Below are positions 50,390 to 59,604 of a DNA stretch of 64,000 bases, piece after piece; positions within the stretch are counted from its first letter, which is position 1; every line of letters begins with the position of its first letter. A program made the position numbers and the translations under genes. The notes below the pieces were generated by a model. It worked only from the letters and a program-made list of their open reading frames with translations. It was not told where the DNA came from and made no database searches. Origin of the DNA: Bacillus pseudomycoides (GTDB lineage: Bacteria; Bacillota; Bacilli; Bacillales; Bacillaceae_G); contig NZ_CP064266.1 of assembly GCF_022811845.1 (NCBI RefSeq), forward strand, positions 2,604,001-2,668,000, read 5' to 3'.

Positions 50390-51067
50390 TTGGACATTGA
50401 AAGAATTAACGATCATACGATGAAATTTTTTATTACGTACGTTGATATAGAAGATAGAGGGTTTAATCGAGAAGAGATTTGGTACAATCGTGAACGAAGC
50501 GAACAATTATTTTGGGAAATGATGGATGAAGCTCGTGATCATGATGATTTCTTTATTGATGGGCCACTATGGATCCAAGTACAGGCGATGGATAAAGGCA
50601 TCGAAGTACTTGTAACGAAAGCAGAGCTTTCAAAAGATGGACAAAAATTAGAATTACCAATAGGTCTAGATAAGATCATTGATATTCCGCTAGATGAGCG
50701 GATTGAATCACTATTTCAACAAGAGCTAGAGGAAGAGATAGAAGCGGGAACAAACTTTAACGAAGATGGAACATTTGGCTTTTTAATTAAATTTGACGAT
50801 TTTGAAGACGTTATTTCGTTAAGTCATCGTCTTATATTTGAAGATATAAAAGATGAACTATATTCGTTTGAAGACCGCTATTATGTATATGTTGAATTTG
50901 ATGAAGTGCTACACGATGAAGAAGAAATTGACCGTATTTTAAGTATTATTTTAGAATATGGAGAAGAGTCTACTTTAACGGTTCACCGTGTAAGTGAGTA
51001 CGGTAAACAGGTTGTTAAAGAACACGCACTTGAGACGATTCGCAGTCATTTTCCTCCTAAAGCGTAG
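50390..51067 (+). CDS. mecA: Adaptor protein MecA
   Basis: Brings substrates such as ComK to ClpCP. 225 residues; an N-terminal substrate-binding part (IERINDHTMKFFITYVDIEDRGF, EIWYNRERSEQLFWEMMDEA) and a C-terminal ClpC-binding domain from about 110 (FDDFEDVISLSHRL). TTG start at 50390, nine bases after GGAAGGGAG; this agrees with the family N-terminus (MEIERINEHT in B. subtilis). Terminator follows. Confidence 0.95.
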   Translation: MDIERINDHTMKFFITYVDIEDRGFNREEIWYNRERSEQLFWEMMDEARDHDDFFIDGPLWIQVQAMDKGIEVLVTKAELSKDGQKLELPIGLDKIIDIPLDERIESLFQQELEEEIEAGTNFNEDGTFGFLIKFDDFEDVISLSHRLIFEDIKDELYSFEDRYYVYVEFDEVLHDEEEIDRILSIILEYGEESTLTVHRVSEYGKQVVKEHALETIRSHFPPKA

Positions 51068-51100
51068 GCCGATTTCAATATTATGAAATCGGCTTTTTAT
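51067..51100 (+). terminator. Terminator after mecA
   Basis: GCCGATTTCA/TGAAATCGGC stem with T5. Confidence 0.9.
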
Positions 51101-51151
51101 ATGATGGGTATGATAAGAGTAGAAAAAGCTATGTAAGTAAGGGGGGTAGGA

Positions 51152-52696
51152 ATGAAAAATACACTAAAGTTACTTTTCTTTTTTCTAGGTTTATTCGCAG
51201 CGTTTGTTTCGTTACGAATGTTTATTGATGTAGCATTTTATTCGGATGTTATAGGCATAAAAGATATTTCGTTTTTAGGAATTATAAGTATTGTATTTAC
51301 TGTTTCTGCATTTTTAATTGGCTGTGTTATTTTCTTGGAAAATCGGCATCCATCTAAAACATTGACATGGTTAATTGTACTCGGTATTTTTCCTGTATTT
51401 GGTTTCTTTGCGTATTTATTGTTTGGGCAAAACTTCCGCAGAAAACGAATGTTTCAAAAGAAGGCTCTTTTGGATGAACAAGCTTTCTTACAGTACAAGG
51501 GGCATAAAGATTATCAAGAACGCATTTTACAGAATCATAAACATCAAGAACTGCTATTTCGTTTAGCGGATCGGCTTGGTGCGTTAAATATTTCATTTCA
51601 GACAGAAACAAAAGTGTTAACGAATGGTGATGAAACGTTTCAAGCAATTTTAGCAGGATTGCAAAAAGCGAAGCATCATATCCATATGGAATATTATATT
51701 GTACGTGATGACAAGCTTGGTACACAAATTAAAGACATTTTAATCCAGAAGGCGCAGGAAGGTGTTACCGTCCGTTTTTTATATGATGCGGTTGGCAGTT
51801 TTAAGCTGTCAAATGCTTATATCGATGAATTAAACAATGCAGGTGTCGAGATGATTCCTTTCTTTCCAGTGCGTTTTCCGATTTTGAACGATAAAATTAA
51901 TTATCGAAACCATCGAAAAATCGTTATCATTGATGGGAATGAAGGTTTTGTGGGTGGACTGAATATTGGTGATGAGTATTTAGGGAAAAATAAATATTTT
52001 GGATTTTGGCGAGATACGCATTTGTATTTACGAGGTGAGGCCGTTCAAAGCCTGCAGCTCATATTCGTACAAGACTGGTTTTATATGACAGGGGAAGCAG
52101 TATTAGCACCTGAGTATTTACAGGCGGAAGCAGTAGATGGGGATCATTGGGGCGGTGTCCAACTTGTCGCAGGTGGGCCAGATAATAAATGGGAGACAAT
52201 TAAGCATCTTTATTTTGCGATGATCGCTTCGGCAAGGAAGTCTATATGGATTGCTACACCTTATTTTATTCCAGATGATGATATTTTATCTGCATTAAAA
52301 GTAGCAGCTCTTGCGGGTATTGATGTCCGTTTATTAATGCCGAGTAAACCGGATAAACGAACGGTGTTTTATGCATCGAGGTCTTATTTTCCGGAGTTAT
52401 TAGATGCAGGGGCAAAAGTATACGAATATGAAAAAGGTTTCCTTCACAGCAAAATTGTCATTGTCGATTCTGATTTAGCATCAATTGGGACAGCGAATAT
52501 GGATATGAGAAGCTTTCATTTAAACTTTGAGGTGAATGCCTTTTTATATGATACGGATAGTATTCGAAAGCTTGTTAAGGATTTTGAGGAGGATTTACAA
52601 GAATCCAGTGAAATTCATGTGGATCATTTTCATAAACGCCGTCTTCATAAGCGAATTGTAGAATCGGCATATCGTTTATTATCACCTTTATTATGA
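51152..52696 (+). CDS. cls: Cardiolipin synthase
   Basis: Membrane enzyme joining phosphatidylglycerol molecules into cardiolipin. 514 residues; two N-terminal membrane helices (about 5-25 and 40-63), then two phospholipase D domains with HxKxxxxD motifs: NHRKIVIIDG near 254 and LHSKIVIVD near 431. Full length for the family. AAGGGGGG precedes the ATG. B. subtilis has no cls at this place. Confidence 0.95.
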   Translation: MKNTLKLLFFFLGLFAAFVSLRMFIDVAFYSDVIGIKDISFLGIISIVFTVSAFLIGCVIFLENRHPSKTLTWLIVLGIFPVFGFFAYLLFGQNFRRKRMFQKKALLDEQAFLQYKGHKDYQERILQNHKHQELLFRLADRLGALNISFQTETKVLTNGDETFQAILAGLQKAKHHIHMEYYIVRDDKLGTQIKDILIQKAQEGVTVRFLYDAVGSFKLSNAYIDELNNAGVEMIPFFPVRFPILNDKINYRNHRKIVIIDGNEGFVGGLNIGDEYLGKNKYFGFWRDTHLYLRGEAVQSLQLIFVQDWFYMTGEAVLAPEYLQAEAVDGDHWGGVQLVAGGPDNKWETIKHLYFAMIASARKSIWIATPYFIPDDDILSALKVAALAGIDVRLLMPSKPDKRTVFYASRSYFPELLDAGAKVYEYEKGFLHSKIVIVDSDLASIGTANMDMRSFHLNFEVNAFLYDTDSIRKLVKDFEEDLQESSEIHVDHFHKRRLHKRIVESAYRLLSPLL

Positions 52697-52729
52697 GGAG
52701 GATGTTCTTACAAGGACGTCCTCTTTTTG
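52694..52729 (+). terminator. Terminator after cls
   Basis: GATGTTCTT/AAGGACGTC stem extended by GAGG/CTCC pairs, then T5. Confidence 0.75.
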
Positions 52730-52790
52730 TCTAAAAAGGAATTTGTAATAAATTGTAGAATACAAAGCAATATAGAAAGGATGTGGTATG

Positions 52791-54032
52791 ATGTTTGTCG
52801 CAACGAGGGAGAACGGCGAAAAGGTTCATCTTCTTCATAGACAAGATGAAAAAGAACTACAAATGATGCGAAAAAAGAACCGCTTTTTTTGCCCGATTTG
52901 TAGGCGAGAGGTGCAGCTCAAGCTAGGTAAACAAAAGAGATGGCATTTTGCTCATAAAAAAGTAAATCAGTGCCTCGTTTCATCTGAGCCTGAATCAGCT
53001 TATCATATGCGCGGGAAGGAACAGTTATATAGATGGCTCAAGTCGCAAGGATTTCATGTGAAAATCGAACATTACCTTCCAGAGATTCGCCAAAGACCCG
53101 ATCTGTTTATTGAAATGAAAGGGAGACAGATTGCAATTGAATACCAATGTGCCTCTTTATCCACGGAACAGCTATTAAAACGAACTTCTTCATATTGGAA
53201 AATAGGGATACAAATCATTTGGATATTAGGTGGAAATCAAATGAAAAGGCACTCTGCTTATTGGATTTCATTATCCTCGTTTCACTTTCTCTGCATACAA
53301 TCTTATCCTCAGCCATCACTTCTCTTTTTTTGTCCCAATGAAAAGTCATTTATGAAATGCGAAATTCTTACCCCGTTCTCTACAAATGTTTATTTTTCAC
53401 ATATCATTCATTTTCCGGTGCGTACCGTTACTTTTGAGGAACTCTTTTGCAAGGCTCCGGTTACGAAAGAACGATTGGAGCGGGAATGGCAAAAGAAAAA
53501 GACTTATTTTCGAACGAATGTCCTTCCAATCTGGAATTATAGTCATAAATCACTTTTACACCTCTTATATCAATATCATCTTTTTCCCTCTTGTTTTCCA
53601 TCTGAAGTTGGTGTTCCTCTTCCGTCTGCATTTGCATTGCAAACACATCCTTTTATATGGCAAGCTCTTCTTTGTATAGACTTCATTGGCAAATTTAAAA
53701 CTGGAGAATACTTTTCATTACATGCTGTTTTTTCCTATGTGAATAAACGAAGAAGTATTCAGCGGCGCCCGTTACCATATTTTTCGCAAAATGTATGGCA
53801 ACGGGCGATCGTAGAATATGTAACGTTTTTATGTAAAGTAGGGATGATTGAAAAAGTAGATGTGCATAAGTACCGAAAAATGAAGCAATTTACGATGCCA
53901 AAAACAGAAGGGGAAATAAAAGAATGTGATGCGATTTGTTTGTCGCATGCGTTATCTTTGTTTGAGATAAAGTACAACATGAGAAAAGGAAAAGCGGATA
54001 TAATAAAAGAGTACATGGAAGGATTTACATAA
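52791..54032 (+). CDS. coiA: Competence protein CoiA
   Basis: Nuclease-like protein needed for recombination of incoming DNA in transformation. 413 residues. N-terminal zinc-ribbon-like CPICRREVQLKLGKQKRWHF; a PD-(D/E)xK type centre QRPDLFIEMKGRQIAIEYQ near 110; less conserved C-terminal half. The ATG at 52791 fits the ribosome site AAAGGATGTGG best; an ATG three bases earlier is also possible. Next to pepF as in B. subtilis (yjbF-pepF). Confidence 0.9.
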   Translation: MFVATRENGEKVHLLHRQDEKELQMMRKKNRFFCPICRREVQLKLGKQKRWHFAHKKVNQCLVSSEPESAYHMRGKEQLYRWLKSQGFHVKIEHYLPEIRQRPDLFIEMKGRQIAIEYQCASLSTEQLLKRTSSYWKIGIQIIWILGGNQMKRHSAYWISLSSFHFLCIQSYPQPSLLFFCPNEKSFMKCEILTPFSTNVYFSHIIHFPVRTVTFEELFCKAPVTKERLEREWQKKKTYFRTNVLPIWNYSHKSLLHLLYQYHLFPSCFPSEVGVPLPSAFALQTHPFIWQALLCIDFIGKFKTGEYFSLHAVFSYVNKRRSIQRRPLPYFSQNVWQRAIVEYVTFLCKVGMIEKVDVHKYRKMKQFTMPKTEGEIKECDAICLSHALSLFEIKYNMRKGKADIIKEYMEGFT

Positions 54033-54080
54033 GAAGAATCGAATTGTACTTAGGTAGAGAATTAAAAGGAGGTATATTTT

Positions 54081-55907
54081 ATGTCTGAACAAACAAAAGC
54101 AAAAACATTACCAGAACGTAGTGAGATTGAAGAAATAAATAAATGGCGCTTGGAAGATATTTTCCAAACGGATGAAGAATGGGAAAAAGAATTTCAAGCA
54201 GTGAAAGAGTTATTACCGAGGTTAGCTGAATTTAAAGGGAAACTTGGTGATTCAGCTGATTCATTATTAGAAGCTTTACAATATGAAGATGAAGTCTCAA
54301 TGAGATTAGGAAAATTATATACATATGCTCATATGCGTTACGATCAAGATACAACAAATTCTGTTTATCAAGCGTTAAATGATCGAGCAACAAACTTATA
54401 TTCACAAGCATCTAGCGGCATGGCATATATCGTTCCTGAAATTTTAACAATCCCAGAAGAGAAGTTGCAATCTTTCTTACAAGAAAATAAAGAATTAAGC
54501 ATATATGAACATGCGTTAGAAGAAATTACACGTCAGCGTCCGCATGTACTATCAGAAGCTGAAGAAGCACTACTAGCTGAAGCGGCTGAAGTGATGAGTG
54601 CATCAAGTAATACATTTGGTATGCTGAATAATGCGGACTTAAAATTCCCATCGATTAAAGATGAGAATGGGGAAGAAGTAGAAGTCACACATGGCCGTTA
54701 TATTCAATTTTTAGAAAGCGATGATCGCCGTGTTCGTCATGATGCATTCCATGCGGTTTATGAAACATATGGAAAATATAAAAATACATTTGCGAGCACA
54801 CTTAGTGGTGCAGTGAAACGTAATAATTTCAACGCTCGCGTTCGTAAATATGATTCTGCACGTCAAGCTGCGTTAAGTAATAATAACATTCCTGAGACAG
54901 TATATGATCAACTTGTTGAGACAGTAAATGCTAACTTACATTTATTGCACCGTTACATTGACATTCGTAAGCGTGCATTAGGACTTGATGAACTGCATAT
55001 GTACGACCTATATACACCGCTTGTACCAGAAGTCAAAATGAATGTAAAATATGAAGAAGCACAAGACATTCTACTTAAATCATTAAACGTTCTTGGCGAT
55101 GAATATGTTGAAATTTTGAAAGAAGCATATGAAAACCGCTGGGTAGATGTATATGAAAATAAAGGGAAACGAAGCGGGGCTTATTCATCTGGTGCATATG
55201 GGACAAATCCGTATATTTTAATGAACTGGCATGATAATGTAAACAATTTATTTACACTGGCACATGAGTTTGGTCATTCTGTACATAGCTACTATACAAG
55301 AAAAACACAACCACATGTATACGGTGACTATTCAATCTTCGTTGCAGAAGTTGCATCAACTTGTAACGAAGCAATTTTAAATGATTATTTATTAAAAACG
55401 ACAGAAGACAAGAAAGAGCGTTTATATTTATTAAATCATTATTTAGAAGGATTCCGCGGGACTGTATTCCGTCAAACGATGTTTGCTGAATTTGAACATA
55501 TCATTCATAAAAAAGTACAAGAAGGGCATGCTGTTACGCCAGATATGTTAACTGAAATCTACTATGATTTAAATAAAAAATACTTTGGTGATGCTTTAGT
55601 CATCGATAAAGAAATTGGTATAGAGTGGTCTCGTATTCCGCACTTCTATTACAACTATTATGTATATCAATATGCAACAGGGTTTAGTGCGGCAACAGCT
55701 TTATCAAAACAAATTTTAGAAGAAGGGCAACCAGCAGTAGAGCGTTATATTAACGAATTCTTAAAAGCAGGAAGCTCTGATTATCCAATTGAAGTGCTGA
55801 AAAAAGCAGGTGTAGATATGGCATCTCCAGAGCCTGTTAAAGAAGCGCTACAAGTATTTGAAGAGAAGTTAAATGAATTAGAAGCGCTATTATTTGAAGG
55901 TAAATAA
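54081..55907 (+). CDS. pepF: Oligoendopeptidase F
   Basis: Cytosolic M3-family zinc peptidase cutting short peptides, such as those brought in by Opp. 608 residues. Zinc motif HEFGH in LAHEFGHSVHSYYT near 393, glutamate ligand in EVASTCNEAILN near 421. AAAGGAGG precedes the ATG; 48 bases after coiA, so probably the same unit. Terminator at 55917. Confidence 0.95.
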   Translation: MSEQTKAKTLPERSEIEEINKWRLEDIFQTDEEWEKEFQAVKELLPRLAEFKGKLGDSADSLLEALQYEDEVSMRLGKLYTYAHMRYDQDTTNSVYQALNDRATNLYSQASSGMAYIVPEILTIPEEKLQSFLQENKELSIYEHALEEITRQRPHVLSEAEEALLAEAAEVMSASSNTFGMLNNADLKFPSIKDENGEEVEVTHGRYIQFLESDDRRVRHDAFHAVYETYGKYKNTFASTLSGAVKRNNFNARVRKYDSARQAALSNNNIPETVYDQLVETVNANLHLLHRYIDIRKRALGLDELHMYDLYTPLVPEVKMNVKYEEAQDILLKSLNVLGDEYVEILKEAYENRWVDVYENKGKRSGAYSSGAYGTNPYILMNWHDNVNNLFTLAHEFGHSVHSYYTRKTQPHVYGDYSIFVAEVASTCNEAILNDYLLKTTEDKKERLYLLNHYLEGFRGTVFRQTMFAEFEHIIHKKVQEGHAVTPDMLTEIYYDLNKKYFGDALVIDKEIGIEWSRIPHFYYNYYVYQYATGFSAATALSKQILEEGQPAVERYINEFLKAGSSDYPIEVLKKAGVDMASPEPVKEALQVFEEKLNELEALLFEGK

Positions 55908-55916
55908 TAGCGAAAG

Positions 55917-55950
55917 AAGGAAGGCGAGAGTGAAAACTCTCGCCTTCCTG
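55917..55950. terminator. Terminator after pepF
   Basis: GGAAGGCGAGAGT/ACTCTCGCCTTCC with a four-base loop; A- and T-rich flanks allow use in both directions. Confidence 0.88.
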
Positions 55951-55954
55951 TTGT

Positions 55955-56128
55955 TTAGAAGCCTTTAAATCGTTTTCGATGATTGAAATAAGAGAGGCTA
56001 ATAACAATGACTACGAATAAAAGCGGAAAGGCAATAATCTTTGGAAAGGCTTGTAATAGGGAAAGAATGTACAGAAAAAAAGAAATGCAAATACAAAAAA
56101 ATAGAAAGAAAATATGTGTTTTTTTCAT
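55955..56128 (-). CDS. Small membrane protein, 57 residues
   Basis: ATG at 56128 after GGGAGG; stop at 55955. Two hydrophobic helices (about 5-24 and 30-48) and a basic end HRKRFKGF. No family recognised. It converges on pepF and shares its terminator. The good ribosome site and long hydrophobic frame support it as real. Confidence 0.6.
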   Translation of the reverse strand: MKKTHIFFLFFCICISFFLYILSLLQAFPKIIAFPLLFVVIVISLSYFNHRKRFKGF

Positions 56129-56357
56129 AAACTCCCTCCTAAAAAGCTTCTTTTCATAGCTTATTCAAAAATGAAAACGTTTAGAATGTGACAAAACTGT
56201 GAAATTCGACAAAAAGGGTTGTCATCTGACGTCGAATCTTGTAATATAATAGACGTGAACGAATTCACATACAAACATATACCCCTTTGTTTGAACGTGA
56301 AAATTTCTCCCATCCCCTTTAATATTTTTATAAGCCGTAAAGAAAAAGACCTGGTGT
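56129..56357. other. Intergenic region before spxH (3' side)
   Basis: About 230 bases; contains GACGTCGAATCTTG and A/T-rich stretches with no recognised signal. Confidence 0.35.
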
Positions 56358-56380
56358 TTATACCGGGTCTTTTTCTTTTG
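56343..56380 (-). terminator. Terminator overlapping the spxH stop codon
   Basis: AAAAAGACCTGGT/ACCGGGTCTTTTT stem. One arm encodes the last residues KEKDPV and the stop codon is in the loop. Confidence 0.85.
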
Positions 56381-57251
56381 CAATCCATTTCCAATAACGC
56401 TCACATTTTACTTCGATCATTCGTACTTTTCTTTTTAATAATAATTTTTTGAGCTCACGTTCTATTTCTTGCTGCGGGCAGTCATAGATAAATGCGATTT
56501 CTTTAGAAGACATAAATTGCATCGTTTCTAATAATACTTCTAACGATGGTAATGGTGCTGGCTCAATGTCACATTTTACAATTTCTTTTAAGAGTTGTAC
56601 GTACACATCATACGAATAAATTCCCGCAATCTTAATGCCTTCCTCATCTGAATTTGCATGAAAAAATACAAGAGAAGGGATTTCGGTAATGTGCATTTCA
56701 TTTGTAAATTTTAAATCGCACTGAAATGCTTTTTTTGCACTAATCGAATGTAAATCTTTTTTGAATTCTTCGACATCAATGCCGCTTTGCTGTGCACATG
56801 CAAGTAGTAATTCCAAATCTGGTTTTGATACATTTTCAAGAAAAATGTATTCTTGAAGTTTCCGCAAAAATTTCGAACCTGCTTTTCGGCCTTGTAATTC
56901 AGCTGCTTTAATTGCAATAGAAACTAAATATGGTGAAGATGAGGCATCTTGCATATGTACCTTTCCGTCGCATGAAAAGCCTTGTAAACTTGTTGTTTTT
57001 TCCCACACAAATCGAATATTAGCAGGTTTATTCCATTTGTGTGGGGAGGCGATGGCCCCTTCCACTTTGCCGGTTAATATGTGCCGAATTGAAAAATATT
57101 TTCCGTATTCGAGCCATAACTTCATTATGACTGGTTCGATTTCCCAGCACTCCATGCAAAGTGGATCAATAAACAAATAGGCTTCTACAGACTTATGTTC
57201 GCACTTGGAAAGAGAAGGAATGCGCATATGCTTTGCTTCCTGTTTATCCAT
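56358..57251 (-). CDS. spxH: ClpXP adaptor SpxH (YjbH)
   Basis: Delivers Spx to ClpXP; DsbA-like thioredoxin fold. 297 residues with CxxC in IDPLCMECWEIEP near 35 and a cis-proline region TEIPSLVFFH. The ATG at 57251 overlaps the stop of the globin gene by one base (TAATG), so translation is coupled. Pairing with a truncated haemoglobin is as in B. subtilis (yjbI-yjbH). It controls the Spx protein encoded 8 kb upstream. Confidence 0.93.
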   Translation of the reverse strand: MDKQEAKHMRIPSLSKCEHKSVEAYLFIDPLCMECWEIEPVIMKLWLEYGKYFSIRHILTGKVEGAIASPHKWNKPANIRFVWEKTTSLQGFSCDGKVHMQDASSSPYLVSIAIKAAELQGRKAGSKFLRKLQEYIFLENVSKPDLELLLACAQQSGIDVEEFKKDLHSISAKKAFQCDLKFTNEMHITEIPSLVFFHANSDEEGIKIAGIYSYDVYVQLLKEIVKCDIEPAPLPSLEVLLETMQFMSSKEIAFIYDCPQQEIERELKKLLLKRKVRMIEVKCERYWKWIAKEKDPV

Positions 57252-57649
57252 TACGCTTCACCTGTTTCGTTTGGAGTGTTGACCATATGCTGCGCAGTTA
57301 ATCGTAAACGTTCAAAAACAAATTCTCGAATTTGCCCGTGTAGCCCCGTATCTTCCATCGCTTGCTCCATACATGCTAACCAGGCTTTTGCTCGCTTTGG
57401 TGTAATCTCAAAAGGGAGATGGCGTGCTCTTAACATAGGATGACCGTGTTCTTCTGTGTACAAACTTGGTCCACCTAAATATTGCGTTAGAAATTGCTTC
57501 TGTTTCCTGGCTGTTTCTGTCAAATCGTCTGGGAAGATGGGAGATAAGTCAGGGTGTTCACTGACATAGGAATAAAACGTATCGACTAATGCTGCAATGA
57601 CTTGTTCACCGCCAATTGCTTCAAATGGTGTCATAGGTTGCTTGTTCAT
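57251..57649 (-). CDS. yjbI: Truncated haemoglobin (YjbI type)
   Basis: 132-residue group II truncated globin. FEAIGGEQVIAALVDTFYSYV (helices A-B), FLTQYLGGPSLYTEEHGHPMLRARHLPF with the proximal histidine in RARHLPF, then ITPKRAKAWLACMEQAM. The ATG at 57649 has GGAG upstream; the longer frame is unsupported. Directly coupled to spxH. Oxygen or redox chemistry linked to the thiol-stress adaptor is plausible. Confidence 0.92.
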   Translation of the reverse strand: MNKQPMTPFEAIGGEQVIAALVDTFYSYVSEHPDLSPIFPDDLTETARKQKQFLTQYLGGPSLYTEEHGHPMLRARHLPFEITPKRAKAWLACMEQAMEDTGLHGQIREFVFERLRLTAQHMVNTPNETGEA

Positions 57650-57769
57650 CCTGTATAAACTCCTTTTTCCATCAAATGTATATCTATTGTAGCAATGGAT
57701 TGTCACGAAGAGCAACTAAACAGCTTTCGGACAATCTTTTGCTCGTTTTTTCCTTAAAATAAAGCGAAA

Positions 57770-57822
57770 TGGGTGAGAGTTTTCCATCAGCGAGAAAAAC
57801 ATTCGCTAATGGAAGTTTCACT
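57770..57822. repeat. Imperfect palindrome after yjbK
   Basis: GTTTTCCATCAGCGA and TCGCTAATGGAAGTTTCAC can fold into a long interrupted stem; likely the yjbK terminator region. Confidence 0.45.
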
Positions 57823-58401
57823 TTAGCGTGCTTCGTTTTGTTTTGCAAGAAAAAAGCGTTGTACTTTATTTTTTGTATGGCGAACAGGGATATGATATTT
57901 GTTTAATAAATTGAGGAAATTGGTTTTGCCAGCTGCCTCATCTTGTACTTCATACTCAAGTTCATAATCATCGTGATTGTAATAGAAACTATGATCAAAT
58001 ACAAGTGTGCCGTCTTTATAGGTAGTTTCTGCTCGCTCTGTTGTTAAGCTTCCCATATAAGATAAAGTAGAAACAGGTATTTGGAGTGTATGTAGTTGAT
58101 CTAGTACAGAACCTGCAATGAGCTGATTTGTTTCCAGTATTCGCTTAGCTTCTTCTTCTGTTACAGGTTGATGAGTTTCAAGTAATCCAATTTCAGCTGG
58201 TTGTTTTAACGTTAATGTATAAGCTCCGCCTTTGTGACGAATACGAAGAGCAGAGCCTGCTGCTTTTAAAGCGAAATGAGGTGTTTCAAAATAATGATTC
58301 ACTTGTTTTGTAAATGACGTCACAGAAAAGGCGCTACATAGTGCTTGAAACTCTTCTTCTGTAACCATATTTTTAAATTCAATTTCAATTTCTTGTGTCA
58401 T
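57823..58401 (-). CDS. yjbK: CYTH domain phosphatase-like protein
   Basis: 192-residue triphosphate-tunnel protein. The CYTH signature EIEIEFK is at residues 4-10, followed by LRIRHKGGAYTLTLKQP and ELEYEVQDEA, giving alternating charged strands lining a tunnel. Family members hydrolyse inorganic triphosphate or make cAMP; the activity here is unknown. It is divergent from yjbL-yjbM. GAAGGAG precedes the ATG. Confidence 0.88.
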   Translation of the reverse strand: MTQEIEIEFKNMVTEEEFQALCSAFSVTSFTKQVNHYFETPHFALKAAGSALRIRHKGGAYTLTLKQPAEIGLLETHQPVTEEEAKRILETNQLIAGSVLDQLHTLQIPVSTLSYMGSLTTERAETTYKDGTLVFDHSFYYNHDDYELEYEVQDEAAGKTNFLNLLNKYHIPVRHTKNKVQRFFLAKQNEAR

Positions 58402-58545
58402 TGTATAGGCTCCTTCTTAAAAGTAATTCTTTAGACATTATCGCTTTTTCACAAATTTGGTTCAATGTTTTATTTGTTTGCGTCTATGTTATGATACAAT
58501 AATAGTGTGAAGTAAGACAGGAAGTTGATATGGAGGAGTTAGAGC

Positions 58546-58917
58546 ATGCAAAATAAAATTCAAGTTAAGAGCGTAGAAGAAAGAGAGAATGCTCTTATTT
58601 TTTGTGCGGAAAATACTGAAATACAAGTGGAGGAGTTAAAGGCGCGTAATCACGTACTTGTAGACTCAGATCATTTATCATTTTTATATATTTTAGAAAA
58701 CGAATCAGCTTTCATGTATGTAAGCATTCCGCATACATACTGGGAAGCAATGAACGGTGCAATGAAGAGTGATAAAGCAATGTTCGTTCGCGTAAACAAT
58801 ATTGAAATTGAGTTAGAGCAATTGAAAGAAGAAGTAGAATATTTAATTGAAAATATTGAAGGTAATGCAAATTACGGAGAAGAACTTGTAACGGCTGTAG
58901 AAAAGGTATTTCTATAA
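58546..58917 (+). CDS. yjbL: YjbL-like protein (UPF0738)
   Basis: 123 acidic residues, soluble. Begins MQNKIQVKSVEERENALIFC, ends ELVTAVEKVFL. Matches the family I recall as UPF0738, unknown function. GGAGG precedes the ATG. First gene of yjbL-yjbM-nadK-yjbO. Confidence 0.8.
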   Translation: MQNKIQVKSVEERENALIFCAENTEIQVEELKARNHVLVDSDHLSFLYILENESAFMYVSIPHTYWEAMNGAMKSDKAMFVRVNNIEIELEQLKEEVEYLIENIEGNANYGEELVTAVEKVFL

Positions 58918-58947
58918 GCAAATGGATTGACTTTGGTGGTGGTTGAA

Positions 58948-59586
58948 ATGAATCGTAATTGGGAAGAATTTTTAGCGCCGTACCACCAAGCGGTGGCAGA
59001 GCTAAAAGTAAAGTTAAAAGGAATGCGTTCTCAGTTTACAATGTTAACAGAACACTCTCCGATTGAATTTGTAACAGGCAGGGTAAAGTCGGTTGCAAGT
59101 ATTATTGATAAGGCAGAAAAGCGAAATGTACCGCTTGATCGGCTCGGAGAAGAGATGCAGGACATCGCTGGTCTTCGGATGATGTGTCAATTTGTTGATG
59201 AGATTAAGCCTGTTGTCGAATATCTTCGAAAACGAAATGACTTTGAAATTGTGGAAGAGCGAGATTATGTGACACAAAAGAAAGAAAGTGGTTATCGTTC
59301 GTATCACGTTGTAATTAGTTATCCTGTGCAAACGATTTGTGGAGAGAAAAAAGTATTAGTTGAAATTCAAATTCGAACGTTAGCAATGAATTTTTGGGCA
59401 ACAATTGAGCATTCTCTAAATTACAAATATAGTGGGCGTTTTCCAGAAGATATTAAAGTGCGCCTTCAGCGTGCGGCAGAAGCAGCATTTTTATTAGATG
59501 AAGAAATGTCTTCGATTCGTCTTGAAATTCAAGAAGCACAAAAGGTTTTTTCGCGCAAACAAGAAGCGAAAGAATCCGAATCATAA
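58948..59586 (+). CDS. yjbM: Small alarmone (p)ppGpp synthetase YjbM/RelQ
   Basis: 212 residues, a RelA/SpoT synthetase domain without hydrolase or regulatory domains. Motifs: EFVTGRVKSVASI, DIAGLRMMCQFVDEI, ESGYRSYHVVI and VEIQIRTLAMNFWATIEHSLNYKY. The ATG at 58948 follows GGTGGTGG and gives an N-terminus like B. subtilis YjbM; the longer frame is not supported. It lies 30 bases after yjbL. Confidence 0.94.
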   Translation: MNRNWEEFLAPYHQAVAELKVKLKGMRSQFTMLTEHSPIEFVTGRVKSVASIIDKAEKRNVPLDRLGEEMQDIAGLRMMCQFVDEIKPVVEYLRKRNDFEIVEERDYVTQKKESGYRSYHVVISYPVQTICGEKKVLVEIQIRTLAMNFWATIEHSLNYKYSGRFPEDIKVRLQRAAEAAFLLDEEMSSIRLEIQEAQKVFSRKQEAKESES

Positions 59587-59604
59587 ACTAAAGGGTGTTG
59601 GGCG

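Noticed and set aside
53147..53679. Alternative frames inside coiA suggesting a frameshift
   Set aside because: The main frame is intact over 413 residues with family motifs at both ends of the nuclease part.
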